From positions 1-33,434 of IMG/VR virus record IMGVR_UViG_3300048914_000221: a stretch of 33,434 nt of DNA, one strand, 5' to 3'. The DNA is from a virus. A program made the translations under genes and the position numbers. Each line of letters starts with the position of its first letter. Within the stretch, counting starts at the first letter, position 1. The notes under the pieces are model-generated. The model did no database searches. It saw only the letters and a program-made list of their open reading frames with translations, and had not been told where the DNA came from. This document shows positions 1 through 8,155 of the stretch, in pieces.

Positions 1-1
1 G

Positions 2-130
2 CCCATGACCCGACCGGGCATCGGCCAAGGGCGCGACAAGAACTCCCCAGAGCGAATGGCCAGACGAAAGGCCGCCCTCGTTCGCGCCGCCGATCGGCGC
101 CGGGCACTGGCAGCGGGAGAGATCACCTGA
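2..130 (+). CDS. 3' end of an unknown late gene (partial)
   Basis: An open frame enters from the left edge and stops with TGA at 128-130, 26 bases before the tape measure gene. The visible end is very basic, rich in Arg, Ala and Lys. ATG codons at 5 and 56 are in frame, so a small complete protein of 41 or 24 residues is possible, but there is no clear ribosome binding site inside the window. Just upstream of a tape measure gene one expects the tail assembly chaperones, often made by programmed frameshifting. This could be the end of such a product. That is inferred from position only. Confidence 0.45.
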   Translation, partial: PMTRPGIGQGRDKNSPERMARRKAALVRAADRRRALAAGEIT

Positions 131-156
131 CCGACAACTGAACACGGGGGTGCCCT

Positions 157-3100
157 ATGCCCAACGTCGGCTATGCCACCCTGCAGGTCATCCCCTCGGT
201 GAGGGGCATCTCGTCGGAACTGCGCAGCCAGCTCATCGGCCCCGCAGCCGACGCGGGCAACGAGGCGGGCGAGGAGGCCGGCGGCGGGCTCAAGGACAAG
301 CTCCTCGTCGGCGCGGCCGCCGCCGGTGCGGCCGCAGGCGCCCTGCTCGTGGCGGGCATCAGCGAGGCGATGGACCAGGCGAACATTGCCTCCACGCTGA
401 AGGGCCAGCTCGGTGCGACGGCCAGCGACGCCGCCCGCTACGGGAAGATCGCCGGACAGCTGTACGCGAAGGGCATCACCGAGGACGTCGCCGCTGGCGC
501 CGAGGCGGTCCGGGCCGTCGTGTCGGGCGGGCTCGCCCCACCGGACGCGACGAACAAGCAGCTCAAGTCCATTGCCGCGCAGATGTCAGACGTCGCCACG
601 ACGTTCGGCACGGACATGAGCCTGCAGTCGCAGGCCATCTCCGCCCAGCTGAAGAACGGCCTGGCGCCCAACGCGGAAGCGGCGCTCGACGTCGTCACCA
701 CCGGGTTCCAGAAGCTGGGCCCGAACGCCGAAGATCTTTTGGAGACTTTCCAGGAGTACCCGGTCCAGCTCAAGAAGCTCGGACTCGACAGCAAGACCGC
801 GCTCGGCCTGTTCTCGCAGGGTCTCAAGGGCGGTGCCCGCGACACGGACATCGTCGCGGACTCCCTCAAGGAGTTCTCGATCCGGTCGATCGACATGTCG
901 CAGTCCAGCCAGGACGCCTACAAGCTGCTGGGGCTGAGCGCGACGGACATGTCGTCGCAGATCGCCAAGGGCGGCAAGGGCGCGACGGCCGGACTACAGA
1001 CAGTCCTGGACAAGCTCCGTGGAATGAAGGACCCGGTCAAACAGCAGGCGGCTGCGGTCGGACTGTTCGGCACCCAGGCCGAGGAGCTCGGTACGAGCCT
1101 CTTCAAGTTGGACCCGTCCAAGGCCGTCCAGTCCATGGGGGTCGTGTCCGGGTCGGCCAAGCAGCTCGGCAAGGATCTCCACAGCGGGCCTGCCCACGAA
1201 GTCACCGTCTTTCAGCGAAGTCTCAAGCAGGCCTTCGTCAACGTCCTCGGCGGCCAGGTCCTGCCCGTCCTCGCGCGCGCCGGCGGGTTCGCCAACAGGG
1301 TGCTCCTGCCGCCGCTCAAGGCCATTGCGGCCACAGCAGCGTCGCTCCTCATGCCCGCGCTGATGGGCCTGTGGAGCGCCGGCACCAGCGTGGTCAACTG
1401 GCTGCGCGACATGGGCACCTGGCTGATCCCCATCGGCATCGCTGTCGTCGGGTTCACCGCGGCGATCCTCGCCCAGCAGATCGCCACGGCTGCGACCACT
1501 GCGGTGTTCTCGATCTACCGCGGCGCGATCCTGGCGTGGACCGCCGTGCAGCGCGGAGCCACCATCGCGCAGATCGCGTTCAACGCGGTCATGAACGCGA
1601 ACCCTGTGATCCTGGTGATCACGGCGATCCTCGCCCTGGGCGCCGCACTCATCGTGGCGTACCAGCGCAGCGAGACGTTCCGGTCGATCGTGCAGGCTGC
1701 CTGGGCGGGTATCCAGACGGCGGCCATGTTCGTCTGGAACTCGGTCCTCAAGCCAGCGTTCGCCGGGCTGATGGCCGGGCTGTCGGCCCTGGGTGCGGCG
1801 TTCACGTGGCTCTGGGCGTCGGTGATCAAGCCGACGTTCAACTTCATCGTGGTCGCCGGCAAGGTGTTGGCCGTCGTCCTGGCCCTCACAGTTTTCCTGC
1901 CGATCACGCTCGGCGTCCTGGCCCTCGCCTACATCTTCCCCTGGCTGTGGACGCACGCGATCAAACCGGCTTTCGATTGGATCGCTGCCGGTGCCGTGCT
2001 CCTGTGGTCCGGGCTGAAGGTGGCCTTCGGGTACATCGTCGGCGGCTTCAAGGCGGTCGGCGCGGGAGCAATGTGGCTGTACGACGCGGCGATCGCTCCG
2101 GTCGTCGACCTCGTGCTGGCCGGGCTGCGCCTGCTCTGGGCCGGGGCGAAGCTGATCTTCGGGTTCTTCGTCGGCGGGCTGAAGGCTGTCGGCGCCGGGG
2201 CCAAGTCGCTGTGGACCGCAGCCGTCGCACCAGCCATGCACGGCATCCAGTCGGTGATCTCCACCGTCTACAACTCGGGGATCAAGCCCGCCCTCAACGC
2301 GCTGAAGACGGCGATCGGTCAGGTTGGCAAGGCGTTCGGTACGGCGAAGGACGCCATCAAGCTGGCCTGGGACAAGGTCAAGGCGATCGCGAAGGCGCCC
2401 GTCCAGTTCATCATCGACACCGTCTACAACAAGGGCATCGTCGGTGTCTGGAACAAGGTCGCGGGCGCGTTCGGTGCGCCGAAGTTGAACAAGTTCAAGT
2501 TCGCCACCGGCGGCCCCGTGTTCGGCGCGGGGACCGAGACGAGCGACGACGTCCCCGCGTGGCTCAGCAAGAACGAGCACGTGTGGACGGCACGCGAGGT
2601 GAAGGGCGCGGGCGGTCACGGCGCGGTCATGGCCCTGCGCAACTGGGCGGCGGCCGGCGGCCGCGGCGCGCTGCCCGGGTTCAAGGACGGTGGCGGTCTG
2701 TTCGGGTGGATCGGCAGTGCCGGGTCCACTGTGGCGGGGTGGGGCTCCAAGGCCTGGGACAAGGTGAAGGAAGGGGCGTCCTGGCTGAAGGACACTCTGG
2801 CCGCATCGGCGAAGGCCGGTGTCAACGCCGTCGTTCGGCCGCTGTTGAGGAGCATTCCGGGCCTGGGGTCGGGGATCGGCGACATGATCGCCAAGATCCC
2901 GAACAGCATGATCGACTCCCTGTTCGGCTACGCCAAGGAGGCAGACGACAAGGGCGCCAGCGACAGCTTCGGCGGGGGCAAGATCCCGTCCGGCCAGCAC
3001 GCCGCGATCATCAAGCGGGCCCTGTCGGCCGCTGGTGTGCCGCCGCCCGGCACACTCGCGCAGTGGCTGTCCGGCCTCAACACTCTGATCACGCGTGAGT

Positions 3101-4521
3101 CCGGCTGGAACGCCTCGGCGGTCAACCGGACCGACAGCAACGCCCGAGCCGGCCACCCCAGCCAGGGCCTGGCGCAGACGATCCCCGGAACGTTCAACGC
3201 CTACGTTCCGGCGTCACTCAAGAGCCGCGGAATTCTGGACCCGGTGGCGAACGTTGCCGCGGCGATCCGTTACATCGTCGCCCGGTACGGCAACATCACC
3301 AGCGTTCAGCAGGCCAACGCTTCCAAGAGCCCGAAGGGCTACGCAGGCGGTGGCCGGCCGCGTGCGGGCGAGACATTCTGGGTCGGCGAGAACGGCCCCG
3401 AGCTCATGCGGCTCGGGCCGGGCGGGGCCACGGTGTGGGACTCAGCGACGTCGATGGCGATGGCGTCCGGACTCGGCGCAATGCGCGGTTTCGCGAAGGG
3501 CACCAGCAACGCGAAGACTCGTGCGGCGGCCCGCAAGCAGGTACCGGGTGACCTCAGCTCGGTGCACAAGGTTCTGACGGCGAGCGCGGCGGACATCAGG
3601 AAGGCGTTCGACGAGCTCACCAAGGACCTCAAGGCGGCGGGCGGTTCAGCCAAGGGGCTGGCGGACTCCAGCAAGAAGGCGTCCGCGAAGCTGCAGTCGT
3701 TGGCGAAGCAGCGGGACTCGGTGGACAGCAGGCTCGAGGCGGCCAAGACCGCGGCAGCCGATCAGAAGAAGTCGGCCGCGGACTTCCTGGGGCTGTCGAA
3801 TCTGCAGGACTCCGGATCGGTCGCTGACCTGATCATGGGCATGGAGCAGCGGCAGTCCACGCTGAAGGCCTTCCAGGGCACCATCTCCGGGCTGTCCAAG
3901 AAGGGCCTGAACCAGGACCTCATCAGCCAGTTGGTGGCGATGGGCCCGGAGAGCACGCTCGCCACCCTGGTCACGGGGGCGAACAAAGCCCAGCTCGCCC
4001 AGCTCAACAGCCTCGCCAAGTCGGGCGCCAAGTTGACCACCAGCTACGGAAACACCATGGCGGACGCCATGTTCGACGCCGGGGCGAACGCGTCGAAGGG
4101 CTTCCTCACCGGACTCAAGAGCCAGGAGAAGGAGCTCCAGGCGCAGATGAACAAGCTGGGCGACGGCCTGGTCGCGAGCATCAAGAAGAAGCTCAAGATC
4201 AAGTCGCCGTCCCGGGTCACCCAGTGGGTCGGCGAGATGACCGGCGCCGGTGTCGGCGTGGGCCTGGACAACATGGCTGCCAGCGTGGCGGCTTCGGCTG
4301 CGCGCGTCGCCGACGCCGCGGTGCCGGAGGTCCCCGCCGTGTCGCCCGCCTCGTACACCGCCGCAGGCGTCGCGGGTGGGGCTCTCGCCTCCGGTACCCG
4401 GCTGCGCCTGGTCCTCGAGGACGGCCGCGAGCTCGGCGCCTACGTCGAGGAGAAGGCAGACGCGCGTGTCGACGCCGGCCTCACGGCCGTGCGGCGCAAG
4501 GTCCGCTCCGGCACCAAGTAG
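157..4521 (+). CDS. Tape measure protein with embedded lytic transglycosylase domain
   Basis: A 1454-residue protein that sets tail length and lies inside the tail tube. A G-run just upstream supports ATG 157. Residues about 370-720 are very hydrophobic and hold 44-residue imperfect repeats (VGG-x-KAVGAGA at about 628 and 672). Two glycine-rich tape measure motifs follow, one near 785-810 (GGPVFGAGTETSDD) and one near 1065-1090 (GENGPELMRLGPGG). Between them is a lysozyme-like SLT domain with the probable catalytic Glu981 in TRESGWN and the downstream PSQGLAQTIPGTF motif; it would open peptidoglycan during DNA entry. The C-terminal third is helical and ends near a KIKSPSRV motif common in tape measures. 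At about 1.5 angstrom per residue the tail would be roughly 200 nm. Minor tail genes follow, as expected. Confidence 0.95.
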   Translation: MPNVGYATLQVIPSVRGISSELRSQLIGPAADAGNEAGEEAGGGLKDKLLVGAAAAGAAAGALLVAGISEAMDQANIASTLKGQLGATASDAARYGKIAGQLYAKGITEDVAAGAEAVRAVVSGGLAPPDATNKQLKSIAAQMSDVATTFGTDMSLQSQAISAQLKNGLAPNAEAALDVVTTGFQKLGPNAEDLLETFQEYPVQLKKLGLDSKTALGLFSQGLKGGARDTDIVADSLKEFSIRSIDMSQSSQDAYKLLGLSATDMSSQIAKGGKGATAGLQTVLDKLRGMKDPVKQQAAAVGLFGTQAEELGTSLFKLDPSKAVQSMGVVSGSAKQLGKDLHSGPAHEVTVFQRSLKQAFVNVLGGQVLPVLARAGGFANRVLLPPLKAIAATAASLLMPALMGLWSAGTSVVNWLRDMGTWLIPIGIAVVGFTAAILAQQIATAATTAVFSIYRGAILAWTAVQRGATIAQIAFNAVMNANPVILVITAILALGAALIVAYQRSETFRSIVQAAWAGIQTAAMFVWNSVLKPAFAGLMAGLSALGAAFTWLWASVIKPTFNFIVVAGKVLAVVLALTVFLPITLGVLALAYIFPWLWTHAIKPAFDWIAAGAVLLWSGLKVAFGYIVGGFKAVGAGAMWLYDAAIAPVVDLVLAGLRLLWAGAKLIFGFFVGGLKAVGAGAKSLWTAAVAPAMHGIQSVISTVYNSGIKPALNALKTAIGQVGKAFGTAKDAIKLAWDKVKAIAKAPVQFIIDTVYNKGIVGVWNKVAGAFGAPKLNKFKFATGGPVFGAGTETSDDVPAWLSKNEHVWTAREVKGAGGHGAVMALRNWAAAGGRGALPGFKDGGGLFGWIGSAGSTVAGWGSKAWDKVKEGASWLKDTLAASAKAGVNAVVRPLLRSIPGLGSGIGDMIAKIPNSMIDSLFGYAKEADDKGASDSFGGGKIPSGQHAAIIKRALSAAGVPPPGTLAQWLSGLNTLITRESGWNASAVNRTDSNARAGHPSQGLAQTIPGTFNAYVPASLKSRGILDPVANVAAAIRYIVARYGNITSVQQANASKSPKGYAGGGRPRAGETFWVGENGPELMRLGPGGATVWDSATSMAMASGLGAMRGFAKGTSNAKTRAAARKQVPGDLSSVHKVLTASAADIRKAFDELTKDLKAAGGSAKGLADSSKKASAKLQSLAKQRDSVDSRLEAAKTAAADQKKSAADFLGLSNLQDSGSVADLIMGMEQRQSTLKAFQGTISGLSKKGLNQDLISQLVAMGPESTLATLVTGANKAQLAQLNSLAKSGAKLTTSYGNTMADAMFDAGANASKGFLTGLKSQEKELQAQMNKLGDGLVASIKKKLKIKSPSRVTQWVGEMTGAGVGVGLDNMAASVAASAARVADAAVPEVPAVSPASYTAAGVAGGALASGTRLRLVLEDGRELGAYVEEKADARVDAGLTAVRRKVRSGTK

Positions 4522-4537
4522 AGAAGGGAGCAGCGGG

Positions 4538-5416
4538 ATGCCGATGATCGTGGACCCGTCCGCGCCGCACATCACCCCGCCCACCCCGGCCGTCAGCCCG
4601 GACGGATGGCTGACGGCCAGCGTCGATACGACGTATGCGGGTGTGTTGTTGGGCGTCGACTATCGGCAGGACGCGCCCTATGCGGACGCGGCCGACGTCC
4701 GCAAGGTGCGGATCATGCGCACCGACCCGGGTGCCGTTCCGGTGCCGGTGCGGTCGGCGGACACCGCTTGGGCGATTGAGGGCGTAGGCGCCGCGTATGA
4801 CCACGAGGCGCCGCTCGGGGTGGCCGTCGTCTACACGGCGACGCCGATTCTCGTGGACGGGAGCGAGGGGCCGTCGTCGTCGGTGTCGGTCACGGTCGAC
4901 GAGCCGGAGGCTCCGGCCGACGTGTGGATCAAGAGCCTCGACGAGCCTGGGCTGTCCGCCCGGGTCACGGTCACTTCGTGGCCGCAGCTGCAGTGGTCGT
5001 CCCGGATCGACACCGCGGACGTGGCCGGGTCCCGGTACGCGGCGACGGCGCAGGATGTATACGCGTCCGCCGCGTCGGAGATCAGCATCGACGCGGAGAA
5101 CTCTCAGATCGAGGTCCTCCGCGAGCTGCTAACCACGCCCGGGGTGCGGCTGCTACAGACCCGCGGCGCCGCGAGGCGGCCCGACCAGTTCGTTCTCTTC
5201 GCCTCACCGGCCGAGGCGGTCGACACCACCCCGGACGAGGCACGGACGTTCACCGCGTCGGTCCAGGAGGTGGCTCGGCCGGACACCGCCGGACAGCCGA
5301 TGCGGATGCCGGGATGGTCGTATGACGCCCTCGCCGCCAACTACGCCACCTGGGACGCGGTCGCGTCGACGTTCGCGTCCTACCAGCAGCTCGCGACGAA
5401 TGGCGTCCTCGGATGA
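4538..5416 (+). CDS. Minor tail protein (distal-tail position)
   Basis: A 292-residue protein starting at ATG 4538, with a GAAGGGAG ribosome binding site about ten bases upstream. The open frame extends further left inside the tape measure gene, but that part is a shadow. The protein looks beta-rich and soluble. It has a segment resembling a fibronectin-like module (residues about 60-125, ending PSSSVSVTVDEPEAPADVW), followed by a long beta region. No catalytic motif is visible. Being first after the tape measure fits a distal tail or tail-tip protein. It shares four bases (ATGA) with the next gene, which implies translational coupling. The exact role is inferred from order. Confidence 0.8.
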   Translation: MPMIVDPSAPHITPPTPAVSPDGWLTASVDTTYAGVLLGVDYRQDAPYADAADVRKVRIMRTDPGAVPVPVRSADTAWAIEGVGAAYDHEAPLGVAVVYTATPILVDGSEGPSSSVSVTVDEPEAPADVWIKSLDEPGLSARVTVTSWPQLQWSSRIDTADVAGSRYAATAQDVYASAASEISIDAENSQIEVLRELLTTPGVRLLQTRGAARRPDQFVLFASPAEAVDTTPDEARTFTASVQEVARPDTAGQPMRMPGWSYDALAANYATWDAVASTFASYQQLATNGVLG

Positions 5417-6573
5417 TGCCGATCGCTCCGGCGTTGCTGGCCGCGCTGCCGCAGGCGATCGGCCGCCCGTATTACGCCGAGTGGTCCAACGACGGCGGGA
5501 CGACCTGGTCGCGGTGCGGGCTCGTCGCCGGATCCGCGTCGATCACGGCGGACCGTACCGCGGAGACCCGGTACACCGGCCAGGCCGATGTGATCGGCGT
5601 GGCCGAGGGACGCGACGGCATCAACAGCGTCGCGACGAACGTCCGGCTCTGGCAGGGCGTCAAGCTCCCCCGCCAGGATCCGGTGTGGTTCGCGGCCGGC
5701 CGCTACACCGTCACCCGCACCAAGGCGACGAAGACGGGCGGAATCGGCCTCGAGCTCGACGGGCTCGAGGGCGACCTCCGGGCCGCCTCTTTCCCGGTGG
5801 CACGCGCGGTCGGGCCCGGGCTCGCGCGCACGCTCGTGCCGTCGCTGGTCGCCGAGGCGCTGCCCGGCGTCCCTGTGGCCTGGCGCCCCGGGGTGGACCC
5901 GGACACGCAGATCCCGCAGATCGCCGCGTCCGAGGACCGGTGGGCGGTGCTGTCCGCCGGCAGTGACTCCACCGGCGCGGCCACCGGGATCGCGGCCGCG
6001 CTGGCGGGCGAGATCTGGGTGGCTGCCCGCGGCATCGTCACCGTGGGCCCGATGCCCACGCTGGCTGACCCGGTCGTGTGGTCCATCGCCCGCGGCGTGG
6101 GCGGCGCCCTCGTACAGCCCGACAAGGAGCAGAGCCGCGAAGGCCTCGCGAACGTATGGGTGGTGACGGGCGACGGCGGCGACGGAAGCCCGGCGATCGG
6201 GCCCGTGTTCGCCTGGGACGACGACCCGAACAGCATCACCTATGCGGGCCCGGACCCGATCGGTGACCCGGGGGCACCGCAGCGGCTCGGACTCACTGGG
6301 GTCCGGCTGCGGGTCCAGCGCCACTCCTCGTCGCTCATCACCGACGACGGCCAGGCACGACGCATCGCCCGCGCCAAGCTTGCCGACAGCCTGGGCGTGC
6401 AGTCGAGTCTGTCGCTCGCCACCGTGTGCAATCCGGCGCTCGAGCCGGGCGACGTCGTGGCTGTCGAGGTTGATCCCGCGGTGTGGGAGCGGCACATCAT
6501 CGACTCCCTGAGTTACACGCTCGGTTCGGCCTCCATGTCCTGCAAGACCCGCACCACGTCGAGGAGGCTGTGA
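5413..6573 (+). CDS. Minor tail / baseplate hub-like protein (DUF5047-like)
   Basis: A 386-residue protein whose ATG overlaps the preceding TGA. The N-terminal 120 residues (AEWSNDGGTTW, then GSASITADRTAETRYTGQA, then NVRLWQGVKLP) match the layout I know for actinophage DUF5047 tail proteins: a receptor-side beta module followed by a hub-like domain. The C-terminal part (PALEPGDVVAVEVDP, then HIIDSLSYTL) resembles the end of baseplate hub or tail-associated proteins that place a final beta domain on the tail tip. No peptidase or lysozyme motif is visible. It overlaps the next gene by one base (TGATG). The family assignment is from memory and moderately sure. Confidence 0.75.
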   Translation: MMPIAPALLAALPQAIGRPYYAEWSNDGGTTWSRCGLVAGSASITADRTAETRYTGQADVIGVAEGRDGINSVATNVRLWQGVKLPRQDPVWFAAGRYTVTRTKATKTGGIGLELDGLEGDLRAASFPVARAVGPGLARTLVPSLVAEALPGVPVAWRPGVDPDTQIPQIAASEDRWAVLSAGSDSTGAATGIAAALAGEIWVAARGIVTVGPMPTLADPVVWSIARGVGGALVQPDKEQSREGLANVWVVTGDGGDGSPAIGPVFAWDDDPNSITYAGPDPIGDPGAPQRLGLTGVRLRVQRHSSSLITDDGQARRIARAKLADSLGVQSSLSLATVCNPALEPGDVVAVEVDPAVWERHIIDSLSYTLGSASMSCKTRTTSRRL

Positions 6574-7499
6574 TGGCCGATGCCGCCGAGCTCCTCGGCG
6601 CCGAGCTCCTGGCCGCGACCAGCACGAGTGGCGACGTTGTCTCCCTGATGGTCGCCGACGTCACCGAGTCCGGCCGCGTCAACTTGGACCTGGGCACGGG
6701 CGACCTCCTGCTGGACGTGGCCTGCCCCGACTCCTACCGCGACCGTGCGGCCGGCGACTGGGTCGCCGTCCGGATGTCCGCCAAACCCGTCGTGCTGTGG
6801 CGCCTGGGCGACGATCCTGCCGAGACCGACACCGCCCGCGTTCAGGCGGCAGCCGAGCAGGCATTCCAGGACTTGCAGGTGGTGCGCGCCGCCACCTACG
6901 GCACGGGCGCCCCGGCGGGCAGCGGCTGGCAGTCGGCCTCCGCCGTCTATATGCGCAAGGTCGACGGAAAGATCGAGGTCTACTTCCAGGTCGCGTCCGT
7001 CGCCGATCCGTCGCCTGGTACGCCCGCTGTTCCTACGCCGAAGCCGACCACCGTGTCGCCGACGGACGCTGGTTCGTGGCGTGGCGGCCGCCCGGACGAG
7101 TACGCGTCCTCGCCCGTGCAGGGCGACTGGACCGGCCGCGGCAACCGCAGGGGCGCCTGGTTCTACGGCTCAGCGATCCAGAACGCCTGCACTGGCAAGA
7201 CCGTCGCGTCGATGAAAGTCGCGTTCGCCCGCAAGTCGGGCGCCGGCGTCAACGCCAAGAGGCCGATGCATCTCTACCTGCACAGCCACAGCAGCCCCCC
7301 GTCCGGCCAGCTCAACTTGGGCGACGGGCCCGAGGACCTGCTCCGGCTCTCCGCGGGGGCGAAGGGCTCGGCAACGCTCCCGGCGAGCTGGCGCACAGCC
7401 CTCGCATCCGGCTCGGCCAAGGGACTGGCGATCTACGCCTCCGGCTCGAGCGACTACATGGCCGTCACCGGCGGACAGATCACGATCACGTTCTCCTAG
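6573..7499 (+). CDS. Minor tail protein
   Basis: A 308-residue protein starting at ATG 6573 in a TGATG overlap with the upstream stop; GAGGAGG at 6561-6567 is its ribosome binding site. The N-terminal 80 residues (VADVTESGRVNLDLGTGDLLLDVACPDSYRDRAAGDWVAV is the region) look like a small OB-type beta barrel. A helical linker rich in Ala and Gln follows, then a Gly/Ser/Thr-rich beta domain with a Pro-Thr hinge at about 150-165. This two-part form suits a tail-tip or fibre-base protein. No enzyme motif is seen. It belongs to a tightly packed run of tail genes from 4538 to 8139. Confidence 0.75.
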   Translation: MADAAELLGAELLAATSTSGDVVSLMVADVTESGRVNLDLGTGDLLLDVACPDSYRDRAAGDWVAVRMSAKPVVLWRLGDDPAETDTARVQAAAEQAFQDLQVVRAATYGTGAPAGSGWQSASAVYMRKVDGKIEVYFQVASVADPSPGTPAVPTPKPTTVSPTDAGSWRGGRPDEYASSPVQGDWTGRGNRRGAWFYGSAIQNACTGKTVASMKVAFARKSGAGVNAKRPMHLYLHSHSSPPSGQLNLGDGPEDLLRLSAGAKGSATLPASWRTALASGSAKGLAIYASGSSDYMAVTGGQITITFS

Positions 7500-7506
7500 G
7501 AGCCCC

Positions 7507-8139
7507 ATGGCGACCTTCGGATACGCCCAACTCCCCGTGCCCGGCGGAGGCGACGGCCCCACAGCACCGGGCGACCTCGCGGAGCTTGCCGAGGCCATCG
7601 ACCCTCACCTCTGGCAGCACGTCGACGACGTCGCAGACCGCGACACCCTTCTCTCCGCCGCACCCGCCCAGACCGTCGCCGTCGCCCTCGACGGCACCAC
7701 ATGGGTGAAGGTCTCCTCGGTCTCGGACACCTGGATCACGGTGTGGGAGCCGGTGGCCGACTGGGAGCCCATCACCCTGGCCTCCGGATACGAGGCCGGA
7801 CAGACCACACCCGAGGCCCGCATCGACCGTGGCCGCGCCTACCTCCGCGGCCGAATCCAGCGGACCGACAGCGGCCTCATCACCACCTCCGGCGTGAAGC
7901 TGGGCACCGTCCCGACCGACTACATTCCCGCCCAGATCTGCTCGTTCGCGGGCGGGGCCAGCCTCACCGGCGACGCCATGACCGGCGTGGGCCGCGTCGA
8001 AGTGTTCTCCCCTGACCAGGACGCCAACGCCCTCGGCGCGCGCGGTTCCCTCATCTGGTACTCGCAGGACGGCACCCAGGACTCCGGCACGGGCGGCGTC
8101 GCCTGGGTCGACATCTCCGGCTCCTACTGGCTCGACTGA
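7507..8139 (+). CDS. Tail or fibre-associated protein, unknown
   Basis: A 210-residue protein. ATG 7507 follows an AGGAG site that overlaps the stop of the previous gene. The first 40 residues (GYAQLPVPGGGDGPTAPGDL and onward) are a Pro/Gly-rich start typical of short actinophage fibre subunits. The rest is beta-rich, ending in aromatic, Gly-rich strands (GVAWVDISGSYWLD). No known catalytic motif is visible. It sits directly before the tailspike, so it may be a fibre or an adaptor. I do not recognise a named family. Confidence 0.65.
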   Translation: MATFGYAQLPVPGGGDGPTAPGDLAELAEAIDPHLWQHVDDVADRDTLLSAAPAQTVAVALDGTTWVKVSSVSDTWITVWEPVADWEPITLASGYEAGQTTPEARIDRGRAYLRGRIQRTDSGLITTSGVKLGTVPTDYIPAQICSFAGGASLTGDAMTGVGRVEVFSPDQDANALGARGSLIWYSQDGTQDSGTGGVAWVDISGSYWLD

Positions 8140-8155
8140 AGGGAGCGGACACCTT

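Noticed and set aside
150-3098. A 982-residue plus-strand frame overlapping the tape measure start
   Set aside because: Composition is almost all Arg, Gly, Pro and Ala, without hydrophobic pattern. The other frame has the clear tape measure and transglycosylase motifs.
994-3156. A 720-residue minus-strand open frame opposite the tape measure gene
   Set aside because: It is a GC-rich shadow of the tape measure, with Arg/Gly/Asp-biased composition and no recognisable domain or start signal.
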